The notes: generated by a model not told the origin, from the letters alone. DNA of 20,355 nt from Gudongella sp049310905 (GCF_049310905.1 NZ_JBMEMN010000038.1:1-20355); one strand, 5' to 3'; counted from the first letter of the stretch, positions 6,638 through 14,316 are shown. Numbers and translations are program-made.

Positions 6638-6689
6638 GCACACAGTTCTAGATTCAATTCCGATTAAAATCTCACGCTCGTTTTCTCCG

Positions 6690-6723
6690 TTGATTCCTAT
6701 GCCGCTACGCTTGGAGGAATCAA
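6690..6723. repeat. 9-bp inverted repeat with 16-bp loop
   Basis: TTGATTCCT (6690-6698) is the exact reverse complement of AGGAATCAA (6715-6723). No T-run follows, so it is not a typical terminator. A second small hairpin lies at 6733-6749, giving a short structured block that could be an RNA or the fossil of a palindromic repeat. Confidence 0.7.
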
Positions 6724-6868
6724 TGCACTCCGAAATCCTCGCTGGATTTTATAGTCGTTCTTTCATATGAACTGCTTAGCAAAGCACCTTTCGGGCCACC
6801 ATTAATTAACCATGATCCAATCTTTAAACAACTACAAGCCTAAGACTCACAATTAAAAAAGGAAAGTC

Positions 6869-7076
6869 ATGATGAGAGAGTACCCCCTCGATGAAATATC
6901 ACAAAATCAAAGATTTTGGGTATTTCTATCGCCGGGCACAAGCGAACCTATATATGGAAAGATCAGCAAGATTTTTCGCTCGAAGTGAGAAAATCATTCC
7001 GGTTTGCGTGATTTCCACTACAGCTAATGGTCAAACTACAGATAAAGAACTTGGTCGTGTAATTAACCAGCTGTAA
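6869..7076 (+). pseudogene. Frameshifted remnant of a short gene of unknown family
   Basis: An ATG at 6869, preceded by GGAAAG, opens 39 codons (MMREYPLDEISQNQRFWVF, then LSPGTSEPIYGKISKIFRSK) that read like real protein before a TGA at 6986. The following DNA in the next frame reads SEKIIPVCVISTTANGQTTD, then KELGRVINQL and a stop ending at 7076, also protein-like. The earlier part of that second frame (from 6891) is much less so. The simplest reading is one gene of about 68 codons broken by a frameshift near 6980-6990. A truncated second copy of its 5' part lies inverted at 72-110. I do not recognise the family; multiple copies near an insertion sequence suggest a mobile origin (inference). 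Confidence 0.45.
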
Positions 7077-7202
7077 GCTTAATCGATAGCAAACCAATTT
7101 TCGAAACGAGTGCGATAAATCTCTGATCTTGAATCCGAGAGCGGTTCATCATACTTTCCTTTTAAAAAACAGCATTCTGATTTCCTAAATTGTGAATTTC
7201 TT

Positions 7203-7691
7203 CTACTCCAAGCTTTCCAAAATCTCCATATACAACTCCTCCGTATCCTCTTCATCCCTAAAGTTCAAGAGGAACAATCTTTCCCCTGTCATAATGTAAA
7301 TAAAAGGTGGAGCGTTTTTCTGAACAAACATGGTGGAGAGCTCATCTCCCTCAATTCTGAAGGTTCCTCTCAAAGTATTCCCAACACTTAGCCCATTTAC
7401 CTGATCTATGATTTCCGGCATCCCTTCCTGAAGACTTACATCCTCAATATCCTCCAGGGCAATGTTTCTCTTGTACAATCCACTTACCTGAATTATTTCA
7501 CCTTGTATCTCAACTTCCGGATCCAAAACCACTACAAGTAGAATTCCAGCAACAAGCACGGTTATTCCAAAGATAACTGATATCAAGGTAATAACCCATG
7601 ATCTTTCCTTTTTACCATTTCTTTTGTGTCCGATTTTGTATGCAAGAAATCCCAGTAAAGCAGCTACAATTATAGCAGGAATAAAAATCAT
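7203..7691 (-). CDS. Membrane-anchored protein with a bacterial PH-like domain
   Basis: The 162-residue product has two N-terminal membrane segments (residues about 2-19 and 32-55) around a basic KIGHKRNGKKER loop. A soluble region of about 100 residues follows whose pattern (GLYKRNIALEDIEDVSL, then GNTLRGTFRIEGDELSTMFV, FIYIMTGERLFLLNF and a final helix TEELYMEILESLE) resembles bacterial PH domains (bPH families). Its ATG overlaps the stop of the upstream protease gene by four bases (ATGA), so the two are translationally coupled and probably act together at the membrane. The role is unknown. Family assignment is by pattern only. Confidence 0.65.
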   Translation of the reverse strand: MIFIPAIIVAALLGFLAYKIGHKRNGKKERSWVITLISVIFGITVLVAGILLVVVLDPEVEIQGEIIQVSGLYKRNIALEDIEDVSLQEGMPEIIDQVNGLSVGNTLRGTFRIEGDELSTMFVQKNAPPFIYIMTGERLFLLNFRDEEDTEELYMEILESLE

Positions 7692-8938
7692 GATTCCTCA
7701 CCTCCAAAAGTCAGGAACTCCTCTGTTCTGTAAAATTCTATTCTCTCCTCAATAGGTGGATGTGTACTGTACCAGAACTTATATAGCTCTGAGGGACGTG
7801 GAAGTCCCAGACTCTTCTCGTACAGCTTTGTCATGGCGGTCACTGCTGCTTCCCTGTCCTGCGAAAGGGATATCTGATACAGATCCGCCTCTTTTTCGAA
7901 ACGTCTGGAAACTCCATTAGTCACAGGGTTTCCAAGAAACAGGAAGAGATTCAACAGAAAAATCAATAAAGGTATGGATGCGTAGTTATGAATATTCCTA
8001 AATCCAAAAGCGCCTCCCGAGCTCTTTAGAATCCAGTTTGCTGAGATATTTATCAAATACAGCACCAGAAATATTCCTGCTGACCCTGCAAAAATACCCT
8101 TCCATATGTGTCCTTTTATATAATGTCCCATTTCATGGGCAGCAATGCTTAAAACTTCTTCTTCCTGGAGGTTGTTCAAGGTTGTATCCCAGAATACAAT
8201 TCTTTCTCCTGAAAAAATTCCTGTCATATATGCATTCATGGTGTTTGTATCCCTACTTTTATCGACAACATAAATCTCTGCATCCCCTATTCCTCCCCTT
8301 TCAAGTAGAACTTCCATATCCTCTCTCAGCTGACCGTCAGGCAATGGTGAATAGTTGTTGAATATGGGGTCAATAATAAGGGGAGAAACAAAGATAAGAA
8401 AAATTGCTACAGGAACTGCGAGCATGCCCATTGGAAGCCACCATCCATCAGGTCTCCACTGTATAATCATATAAGGTATCCATATTAACAATGCCAGTAC
8501 TCCGTCGTTGATAAGAAATCCCTTAAGACTCAGCTCAAGCCACCTCAACAAAGTCTGGTCGGTAAGTCCATACTTGTGCCTTAAAACAAAGGAGCTGTAA
8601 AAGCTAAAGGGAAGATTTATTAGATACATTACACCAAATATTGCAAGGCCTACTATAATTCCAGACATGATCATCCCAAATCTCTCACCTGCAAAAACAC
8701 TTATCCTCTGTGCAAAACCTGTAAAAAGAAGAAGCAAAGGAAGAATAAAACCGAAGGGGAGTCTTATTGCCCAAAGCCTTAAAGCATCATTTCTCAAGTT
8801 TAATGCATCCTCAGAAAGCTCCGGATATTCATTCCGCAGCTGCTCCATATTTCTATTTTCTGCCCTGATAACCAAGACTACAAATACGGCTAGCAATATT
8901 AAAAACAGAATCATCAGTGCAACCAGTCTTCTGCTCAT
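7688..8938 (-). CDS. M48-family membrane zinc metalloprotease (Ste24/CAAX protease-like)
   Basis: This 416-residue protein has the layout of Ste24-like peptidases: an N-terminal membrane block with a segment like that of CAAX protease 1 N-domains (SFVLRHKYGLTDQTLLRW at about 116-133), then the catalytic domain. The zinc motif HEMGH is at 268-272, and the third ligand is probably Glu348 in FEKEAD, with the conserved Asp352. Further membrane segments lie at about 286-303 and 322-338. Bacterial members act in membrane-protein quality control. The start ATG follows AGGGGTG, which lies inside the 3' arm of a long hairpin, so translation may be structure-controlled. It is coupled to the downstream PH-domain gene. 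Confidence 0.88.
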   Translation of the reverse strand: MSRRLVALMILFLILLAVFVVLVIRAENRNMEQLRNEYPELSEDALNLRNDALRLWAIRLPFGFILPLLLLFTGFAQRISVFAGERFGMIMSGIIVGLAIFGVMYLINLPFSFYSSFVLRHKYGLTDQTLLRWLELSLKGFLINDGVLALLIWIPYMIIQWRPDGWWLPMGMLAVPVAIFLIFVSPLIIDPIFNNYSPLPDGQLREDMEVLLERGGIGDAEIYVVDKSRDTNTMNAYMTGIFSGERIVFWDTTLNNLQEEEVLSIAAHEMGHYIKGHIWKGIFAGSAGIFLVLYLINISANWILKSSGGAFGFRNIHNYASIPLLIFLLNLFLFLGNPVTNGVSRRFEKEADLYQISLSQDREAAVTAMTKLYEKSLGLPRPSELYKFWYSTHPPIEERIEFYRTEEFLTFGGEES

Positions 8939-8940
8939 AA

Positions 8941-8996
8941 AAACACCCCTGACTATGGTTCTTCTCTCCTTTATTGTACCATAATCAGGGGTGTTT
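8941..8996 (-). terminator. Long hairpin between the ABC-2 permease and protease genes, overlapping the protease ribosome binding site
   Basis: Arms 8941-8958 and 8979-8996 pair at 17 of 18 positions around a 20-base loop. On the minus strand the stem is followed by five T and then directly by the protease ATG at 8938. The structure could terminate the ytr-like operon. It also buries the AGGGGTG that is the best ribosome binding site for the protease, while the loop exposes an AAGGAG too far from the ATG to serve it. Confidence 0.75.
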
Positions 8997-9006
8997 CTCT
9001 ATTTAT

Positions 9007-9849
9007 TTAAACAATATCTATTTTCTTGTCCAGCATATAAGCTGTGGCGAAAAAAGCTCCGACTATAAGCAGAATCTGGAACAGCAGTCCCGGAATGGAA
9101 ACTACTCCCTGGATGGATAGGGTTCCTCCAAGCTGTGAATCTATACCCATGATATAAGCTTCCCTCTGACCGATAATTCCCATGGTTGAAAGGTCAAGAT
9201 ACATAGGCATCAGTTTTGCAATAAGTTCCTGAATATAGGTAACTACACTGGCAAGGAAAATGAACAGTATAAACCATAGGCTTCCTATCTTTTTGCTCTT
9301 TATACTTACCCTGCTTACAGTTATTGCAAAGTAAACCAAAAGCAATGTTACGGCACTTTCCATAAGAGATGTTATTATTGATCCTGTAAGAAGGAATCCA
9401 AAGTTGTCAACCTGCCTGATAATACTCCAGATGTCCTCGAAAAGATTGTATCCAATCAGCATCTGTGCAAGTACAAGATTATATAGAATAATCACAAGTC
9501 CCATCACAGTACCCCAGAACAAAGCCACTAGTAATTTCGAACCAAGAAGCTGACCACCGCTTAATGGCAATGAAAATGTCAGATATCCCCTGTCTTCGTA
9601 AAGCTCTCTTCTGTAGGATGATATCAAATATACCATTGCTCCTATCAACGACCCTATAAGAATAAATACAAGCGCCAGCAAAAGGAATGCTACAATGTCT
9701 GGATTACCTTGCATGCCTCCCATAAGCGTATTGCCTGCCTCTCTCCTGATAAATAACTGTATCCCCGTGGAGGCACCCAGAGCCAGTATTATTGCTCCAA
9801 TAAGAAACTTCATGGTTCCTTTCATTTCGTATTTTACATATTTAAACAT
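9007..9849 (-). CDS. ABC-2 type transporter permease
   Basis: This 280-residue protein has about six membrane segments: one near 15-32, a pair at 52-76, and others near 105-132, 150-175, 190-210 and 250-272. The soluble element RRELYEDRGYLTFSLPLSGGQLLGSKLL between the first segments is the coupling region typical of ABC-2 permeases. It lies 11 bases downstream of the ATPase gene and shares its operon with a YtrA-type regulator, the layout of ytr-like cell-envelope-stress ABC systems. The substrate cannot be told from sequence. Confidence 0.85.
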   Translation of the reverse strand: MFKYVKYEMKGTMKFLIGAIILALGASTGIQLFIRREAGNTLMGGMQGNPDIVAFLLLALVFILIGSLIGAMVYLISSYRRELYEDRGYLTFSLPLSGGQLLGSKLLVALFWGTVMGLVIILYNLVLAQMLIGYNLFEDIWSIIRQVDNFGFLLTGSIITSLMESAVTLLLVYFAITVSRVSIKSKKIGSLWFILFIFLASVVTYIQELIAKLMPMYLDLSTMGIIGQREAYIMGIDSQLGGTLSIQGVVSIPGLLFQILLIVGAFFATAYMLDKKIDIV

Positions 9850-9860
9850 TCTTATTCCCC

Positions 9861-10556
9861 CTAGCCGAATATCTCCTTATACAGATCATCTATCTGCATG
9901 TTTTTTTCTTCCCTTAAATCTTCTGCATCTCCTGAAAGTATTATTTCTCCATCTCCCAGAAATACTACCTTGTCAAAAATATTCTCCATGTCCCTTACCA
10001 AATGAGTGGTTATGATCATTGCACTGTCCTCGGCATAATTCTCAATGATTGCATCCAATATCTGGTCTCTTGCAACAGGATCCACACCTGCAATTGGCTC
10101 ATCCAGGATATATATCTTTGCCTTTCTCGAAAGTACAAGAGCCAGATTGAGTTTCTCCTTCATACCCTTTGACATATTGCTTACCTTCATTTCCTTATCC
10201 AATTTCATAAACTGAAGAAGTTCCTCTGATTTCTTCTCATCAAAATCCTCGTAAAAATCCTTGTACATCCCGAGTGCATCCTTTGCCGTCATCCAGCTGT
10301 AAAGTGCATTTCTATCCGGTAGATATGATATGACAGATTTTGAATAAACCCCTGGACTATGCCCGTCAATTTTAATTTCTCCGGAATTCGGATGAAGCAG
10401 TCCTGTCAGAAGCTTAATCAAGGTTGTCTTTCCGCTTCCATTTGGTCCAAGAATACCAACGACCTTTCCCATCTCTACATCCAGATCGATATTTTTAAGA
10501 GCTTCTGTTCTGTTATATCTCTTTGTAAGTCCTCGTATCTCAACAATATTCTCCAT
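9861..10556 (-). CDS. ABC transporter ATP-binding protein (YtrB-like)
   Basis: The 231-residue ATPase of the ABC-2 system has Walker A GPNGSGKT at 37-44 and Walker B IYILDEP at 148-154, followed by IAGVDP. The signature is MSKGM (128-132) instead of LSGGQ, a variant common in this exporter-like subfamily. The Q-loop position is occupied by Asp in YLPDRNALYSWMTA rather than Gln. Its start overlaps the last base of the GntR gene, so the two are translationally coupled. Confidence 0.9.
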   Translation of the reverse strand: MENIVEIRGLTKRYNRTEALKNIDLDVEMGKVVGILGPNGSGKTTLIKLLTGLLHPNSGEIKIDGHSPGVYSKSVISYLPDRNALYSWMTAKDALGMYKDFYEDFDEKKSEELLQFMKLDKEMKVSNMSKGMKEKLNLALVLSRKAKIYILDEPIAGVDPVARDQILDAIIENYAEDSAMIITTHLVRDMENIFDKVVFLGDGEIILSGDAEDLREEKNMQIDDLYKEIFG

Positions 10557-10918
10557 TATTTCCCCTCCAATGATATCTTCCTGATAATATCCGGTATCTC
10601 ATCTTTCGTATAACCCAAACGTACCATGTCCTCCATAAAGGAAAGTACTTTTTCTCTTGCCATTGCGTCCTTTAAACCTTCCAGTACTGATATATCTTCT
10701 GTTACGAATGTACCCATCCCTCTTTGGGTAAATACAATATTCTGTCTCTCTAGTTCAGCGTAGCTTCTCTGAATTGTATTGGGATTTACCTTCAACTCCG
10801 TAGCCAGATCCCGAACTGACGGAAGCTTTTCTCCTGATTTTAAAATTCCAGTGACTATCCTTGACTTTATAATTTCTACAATCTGCATATAAATCGGATG
10901 TCCACTATCAAAATTCAT
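10556..10918 (-). CDS. GntR-family transcriptional regulator, YtrA subfamily
   Basis: This 120-residue repressor has an N-terminal winged helix (PIYMQIVEIIKSRIVTGIL, then GEKLPSVRDLATELKVNPNT and GMGTFV) and only a short C-terminal tail of about 40 residues, diagnostic of the YtrA subfamily. An in-frame TTG at 10936 would put the ribosome binding site GGGAGGTG inside the gene, so the ATG at 10918 is chosen. It heads the operon with the ATPase and permease. An extended palindrome covers its promoter, so autoregulation with the ABC transporter is very likely, typically relieved by cell-wall-active compounds in related systems. Confidence 0.9.
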   Translation of the reverse strand: MNFDSGHPIYMQIVEIIKSRIVTGILKSGEKLPSVRDLATELKVNPNTIQRSYAELERQNIVFTQRGMGTFVTEDISVLEGLKDAMAREKVLSFMEDMVRLGYTKDEIPDIIRKISLEGK

Positions 10919-10942
10919 GCCTTCACCTCCCAGCAAAAATTA

Positions 10943-10982
10943 ACAACCCTGGTGTATTACTTACATAGTACACTAGGGTTGT
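10943..10982 (-). promoter_or_regulatory. YtrA-type operator palindrome
   Basis: The arms 10943-10956 and 10969-10982 are reverse complements at 13 of 14 positions, with the remaining one a G-T pair, around a 12-bp centre. The inner GTGTA...TACAC halves resemble known YtrA operators (AGTGTA...TACACT type). The palindrome covers the -10 and most of the spacer of the GntR operon promoter. Confidence 0.85.
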
Positions 10983-10993
10983 AGCACTGTCAA
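10965..10993 (-). promoter_or_regulatory. Promoter of the GntR-ABC operon
   Basis: On the minus strand TTGACA (10988-10993) and TACTAT (10965-10970) are separated by exactly 17 bp. The -10 lies within the operator centre. Confidence 0.85.
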
Positions 10994-11019
10994 CTCTTTT
11001 TTATTATTTTTTTAAATCT

Positions 11020-11745
11020 TTACCATTTGATCTCTACTCCACCCATAATTGCGGCTCCCTTTACAATAAGTACAGGAGCTAAGGGATCATCAACTACGCC
11101 TGTTCTATTGGAGTAACCTCCCAATATGGGTGTTCCTCTCATTTCAACCTTCCAGGTTCTAGGTACTGTAATATCAATACCTCCGGCTATTGCTGTTGCT
11201 TCAATCTCACAGTGGTCTCCCGCCATCTTGGCACCACTGAGGTCAATTTCAATTCCTCCCATAATGGCAGTCAATCTTGCTCCCTTGAAGTTCTGTGAGC
11301 TGTTTATTGTATCCAAGCCAGACATCAAGACAGTACGGTCCATAAAATCTTCACTGGTTTCTGCCCAGTTGCCTTTTTCACTTGCCTTACTGGATTCAGT
11401 GTATTCTGAATCACTATGATATTCGTGGTATTCCCTTCTCCCACCTTTTGTTATAAGCAGATTCAAACCTACAAAAATCAAGATTACAGGGAATATATAC
11501 CTGAACACATCACCATCAAGCATATCCAACCTATTAAGCTGGAATATTACCCCGATTGCAATTACAATAATATTGCCAAATGAGGATGAATTTCTGTCCA
11601 GCAATCCTAATAAACCTGCCAATATAAGTATACTTGGCCAGTAGGTACTAACCAGTTCACCGAAGGAAACCATTCCAAACTGATCCATCAGGAAACCTGC
11701 ACCAACAACAATCAATATTATACCTAGTAAATATCTACCTTTCAT
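11020..11745 (-). CDS. LiaF-like membrane protein (YvqF/DUF5668 N-terminus, LiaF C-terminal domain)
   Basis: The 241-residue product starts with four closely packed membrane segments (about 3-20, 33-48, 53-72 and 80-98), each pair joined by a tight turn. A charged linker follows, then a repetitive beta domain with three I-M/A-G-G motifs (LTAIMGGIEIDLSGAKM, TAIAGGIDITVPRTWKV, GAAIMGGVEIKW). This matches the LiaF/YvqF architecture, whose B. subtilis member inhibits a cell-wall-stress histidine kinase. No LiaRS genes are in the window. A GTG at 11751 is too close to the ribosome binding site GAGGAG, so the ATG at 11745 is preferred. It follows proC by 13 bases. Confidence 0.82.
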   Translation of the reverse strand: MKGRYLLGIILIVVGAGFLMDQFGMVSFGELVSTYWPSILILAGLLGLLDRNSSSFGNIIVIAIGVIFQLNRLDMLDGDVFRYIFPVILIFVGLNLLITKGGRREYHEYHSDSEYTESSKASEKGNWAETSEDFMDRTVLMSGLDTINSSQNFKGARLTAIMGGIEIDLSGAKMAGDHCEIEATAIAGGIDITVPRTWKVEMRGTPILGGYSNRTGVVDDPLAPVLIVKGAAIMGGVEIKW

Positions 11746-11758
11746 TTGCACACTCTCC

Positions 11759-12565
11759 TCACTTGCTCATATTTCTACTTTTATCCGCACAGTTTTTCAT
11801 GGCTTCCATAACCGCAGATCTGAAGCCTTCTTTTTCCAGTGTAGTTACAGCCTCAATAGTAGTTCCTCCCGGCGAACATACCTTATCCTTAAGTTCTCCA
11901 GGATGAATTCCTGTTTCCAAGACCATTTTTGCCGAACCCAAAACTGCCTGAGCTGCAAATGTATATGCTTGTTTTCTCTGGATTCCCTGAAGTACGGCAG
12001 CATCAGCCATAGCTTCAATCAGCATATATACATATGCCGGCGAAGACCCAGCCACTGCAGTAACACCATCCATCAGAGCTTCATCTACAATTTCTGCTCT
12101 GCCAAATGTTCTGAATATCTCCAGAATCTCAGCGGTTTGTTCTTTGTTGAACTCCTGGTCAAATGCTACTGCCGTCATCCCTTCACCTACCATTGCAGGG
12201 GTATTTGGAATAGCTTTGGCATACTTTGTCTCTTCAGGAAGGTTTCTTTTAAGAAAATCAAGGGTTATTCCTGCTCCCACAGTAATAACAACTGCTCCAT
12301 TCTTGATATCACCCTTTATTTCCTGAATTACCTCCATATGCTTGTGAGGCTTGACTGACAATATTAAATAATCTGAAAGACCTGCAACTTCTTTATTGTC
12401 ACTGTACACTTTTATTCCATAATCCTCTGATACTTTTTTTCTGGTGTTTTCAGTTTTTGCAGATGCTATTACATTTTCATTTGCTACAATGCCGGATTTC
12501 AACAATCCATTTATCATAGCCTGTCCCATATTACCCGATCCAATAAATCCGATAGTTTTGTCCAT
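11759..12565 (-). CDS. proC: Pyrroline-5-carboxylate reductase
   Basis: ProC reduces 1-pyrroline-5-carboxylate to proline with NAD(P)H in the cytoplasm. The 268-residue product has the Rossmann motif GFIGSGNMGQAM at residues 5-16, ILSVKPH in the mid-domain, and the family signature KVCSPGGTTIEAVTTLEKEG near the C-terminus. The ATG at 12565 follows AGGAGGG by eight bases and gives the usual length; an upstream in-frame ATG at 12598 would add eleven unrelated residues. It is followed closely by the LiaF-like gene. Confidence 0.95.
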   Translation of the reverse strand: MDKTIGFIGSGNMGQAMINGLLKSGIVANENVIASAKTENTRKKVSEDYGIKVYSDNKEVAGLSDYLILSVKPHKHMEVIQEIKGDIKNGAVVITVGAGITLDFLKRNLPEETKYAKAIPNTPAMVGEGMTAVAFDQEFNKEQTAEILEIFRTFGRAEIVDEALMDGVTAVAGSSPAYVYMLIEAMADAAVLQGIQRKQAYTFAAQAVLGSAKMVLETGIHPGELKDKVCSPGGTTIEAVTTLEKEGFRSAVMEAMKNCADKSRNMSK

Positions 12566-12606
12566 TAAAGCATCCCTCCTGATAACAATATAACACATTT
12601 ACACGC

Positions 12607-12631
12607 AAAAAAAAAGAAGCCTTTCAGCTTC
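12607..12631 (-). terminator. Intrinsic terminator after the zinc-ribbon gene
   Basis: GAAGC (12616-12620) pairs with GCTTC (12627-12631) around six bases, and on the minus strand nine T follow (12607-12615). It separates the zinc-ribbon gene from proC. Confidence 0.8.
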
Positions 12632-12632
12632 C

Positions 12633-13028
12633 TTATGTTCTTCTTACAAATGATGTTTTACACTTTGGACATTTGATATCTACCCTGCCTTTTTTTCTGG
12701 GAACTCTTAGTTTCTGTCCACAGTTTGGGCATTTGAAATACTTGAAGTCCTTGGAGTTCTTTGCCTTGTTCTTAAATCTTAAAACCTTGTTCTTAATAGG
12801 TTGGAAGGATTTCATAAACCTCTGGTTTTCGCTATATCTCTTATTGATATCTCTGGAAAAAATTCTGAAATAACCAAGTCCAAGCACCACCAACCCTGCC
12901 GTATTCAAAATCGTATAGCTTGTAAGAATACTTGCCAATATGAGTGTTACACTTATTACAACCATAAAATTGGAAAGCTGGTCAACACCATATCTTCCCC
13001 TCATAAATTTCTGCAGCCAATTCTTCAT
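12633..13028 (-). CDS. Membrane protein with C-terminal zinc ribbon
   Basis: The 131-residue product has two hydrophobic segments (about 20-37 and 41-56), a strongly basic middle, and a C-terminal zinc ribbon with CPNCG and CPKC spaced by about 16 residues. The ribosome binding site GGAGAGGG is well placed before the ATG. It has its own extended -10 promoter and a terminator, so it seems monocistronic. Small proteins of this type are common in Clostridia, with no assigned function. Confidence 0.75.
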   Translation of the reverse strand: MKNWLQKFMRGRYGVDQLSNFMVVISVTLILASILTSYTILNTAGLVVLGLGYFRIFSRDINKRYSENQRFMKSFQPIKNKVLRFKNKAKNSKDFKYFKCPNCGQKLRVPRKKGRVDIKCPKCKTSFVRRT

Positions 13029-13060
13029 AATCCCTCTCCTTCAAAATCTTGTCAGGAAAG

Positions 13061-13069
13061 ATTATACCA
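13061..13069 (-). promoter_or_regulatory. Extended -10 promoter of the zinc-ribbon gene
   Basis: The minus strand reads TGGTATAAT, a TG-n extended -10, about 33 bases before the ATG. No good -35 is seen, as is common for extended -10 promoters. Confidence 0.6.
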
Positions 13070-13096
13070 TATGCTTGCAGAAATACATAGTGGATA

Positions 13097-14299
13097 TCAC
13101 TCAGAAAGCCATCTCATTGCATAGTAAGCGTAATAGGCAGCTCCTCTATAAAACATTCTCTCATCAAAATCAGTCTTTGGATGGTGGTGTGAATATTCAT
13201 ATCCATCAGCTGAATTTCCCATGGACATAATGGACATAAATGATGGTACCTTTTCACTGATAAATGAAAAATCCTCTGAACCGCTTAGCATTCCATCATC
13301 CATATATCCATCAAGTGGCAATACATCATCTTCTCCAAATATTTCCTTGGCAAAGTCAATTCCCTTCTGTCTCATTTCCGGATCATTTATAACAGATGGG
13401 CACTGAATTGTATATTCAACTTCCGCCTCCCCTCTGAAGGTTGAAGCAACCCCCTTGCTTATTTGAACCAATCTCTCCTTGAGAAATTCCCTTGTGTTTG
13501 GATCCATCGTCCTGATAACTCCGATAATCTTGGCCTTGTCGGGAACAACATTTCCCGCTTCTCCTCCGGACATGTGCCCGATGACACAAAGAGCTTTTTC
13601 ACCTGGTTTTATCTCACGACTAATCATTTCCTGAAGTGCGATATGTGTGTGGGCGGCGATATTCAACGGATCCACCGCAGTATGTGGCATGGCTCCATGC
13701 CCACCTTTTCCCTGTATGTTTATGTGGAACTCATCAGGTGCCATTGATGCTGCACCTTCCTTTGGTACCAGTACCTTGCCCGGTTCAATATTCATACCTG
13801 AAAATACGTGAATCATCATGGCAGCATGAACCTGAGGGTTTTCAAGAATACCTTCCTTAACCATTGCTTTTGCTCCTGAAAGAACTTCCTCTCCTGGTTG
13901 AAACATTAACTTTACATTTCCCGGTAGTTCATTTTCCATGGATTTAAGTATTTCAGCAGCCCCCAACAACAGACTGGTATGGATATCATGACCACAGGCA
14001 TGCATTGCTTTACCTTGTGCTGAAAAGGCAAGCCCTGTCTCCTCTTCTATGGGGAGTGCATCCATATCTCCTCTTAGGAGGATTGTTCGACCTTTTGCTG
14101 GGTCGCCTATATTTGCTACAAGACCGCCACCTATTTTTTCAGACTCTATTCCAAGCTCAGCTAGCTTATCCTGAACAAACTGAACCGTCTTTGGGAGCTC
14201 CATAAAAAGTTCGGGATTTTTGTGTAGATGCCTTCTGTTTTGGACCAACTTCTCCTGTAACTCCTCTGCCATTTTCAAAATCTTAACTGAATTTGTCAT
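13097..14299 (-). CDS. M20-family amidohydrolase (N-acyl-amino-acid/hippurate hydrolase type)
   Basis: These cytoplasmic enzymes cleave the acyl or aminoacyl amide from N-acylated amino acids. The 400-residue product has RGDMDALPIEE at about 76-86, the metal motif CGHDIH at 102-107 (Cys102, His104 and His107), the Glu pair in QPGEE at 137-138, His164, and a terminal HHHPKTDFDE at 371-380. All expected di-metal ligands are present. The dimerisation insert (GKGGHGAMPHTAVDPL) is also typical. The ribosome binding site GGGAG precedes the ATG. It follows the diguanylate cyclase by 17 bases and may be co-transcribed with it. The exact substrate cannot be assigned. Confidence 0.9.
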   Translation of the reverse strand: MTNSVKILKMAEELQEKLVQNRRHLHKNPELFMELPKTVQFVQDKLAELGIESEKIGGGLVANIGDPAKGRTILLRGDMDALPIEEETGLAFSAQGKAMHACGHDIHTSLLLGAAEILKSMENELPGNVKLMFQPGEEVLSGAKAMVKEGILENPQVHAAMMIHVFSGMNIEPGKVLVPKEGAASMAPDEFHINIQGKGGHGAMPHTAVDPLNIAAHTHIALQEMISREIKPGEKALCVIGHMSGGEAGNVVPDKAKIIGVIRTMDPNTREFLKERLVQISKGVASTFRGEAEVEYTIQCPSVINDPEMRQKGIDFAKEIFGEDDVLPLDGYMDDGMLSGSEDFSFISEKVPSFMSIMSMGNSADGYEYSHHHPKTDFDERMFYRGAAYYAYYAMRWLSE

Positions 14300-14316
14300 A
14301 AATGCATCTCCCTTTA

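Larger units (their letters stand above)
6537..6868. other. Non-coding interval with short repeats, no recognised gene
   Basis: No credible frame or RNA family is recognised. The stretch holds the direct repeats and the palindrome listed separately, and a small hairpin (AAATCC 6733-6738 with GGATTT 6744-6749). No strong intrinsic terminator is visible after the polymerase operon. Confidence 0.5.

Noticed and set aside
6891..7076. Reading the 61-codon frame as an intact gene
   Set aside because: No ribosome binding site before its ATG, its first half is not protein-like, and the repeat copy at 72-110 preserves a different frame.
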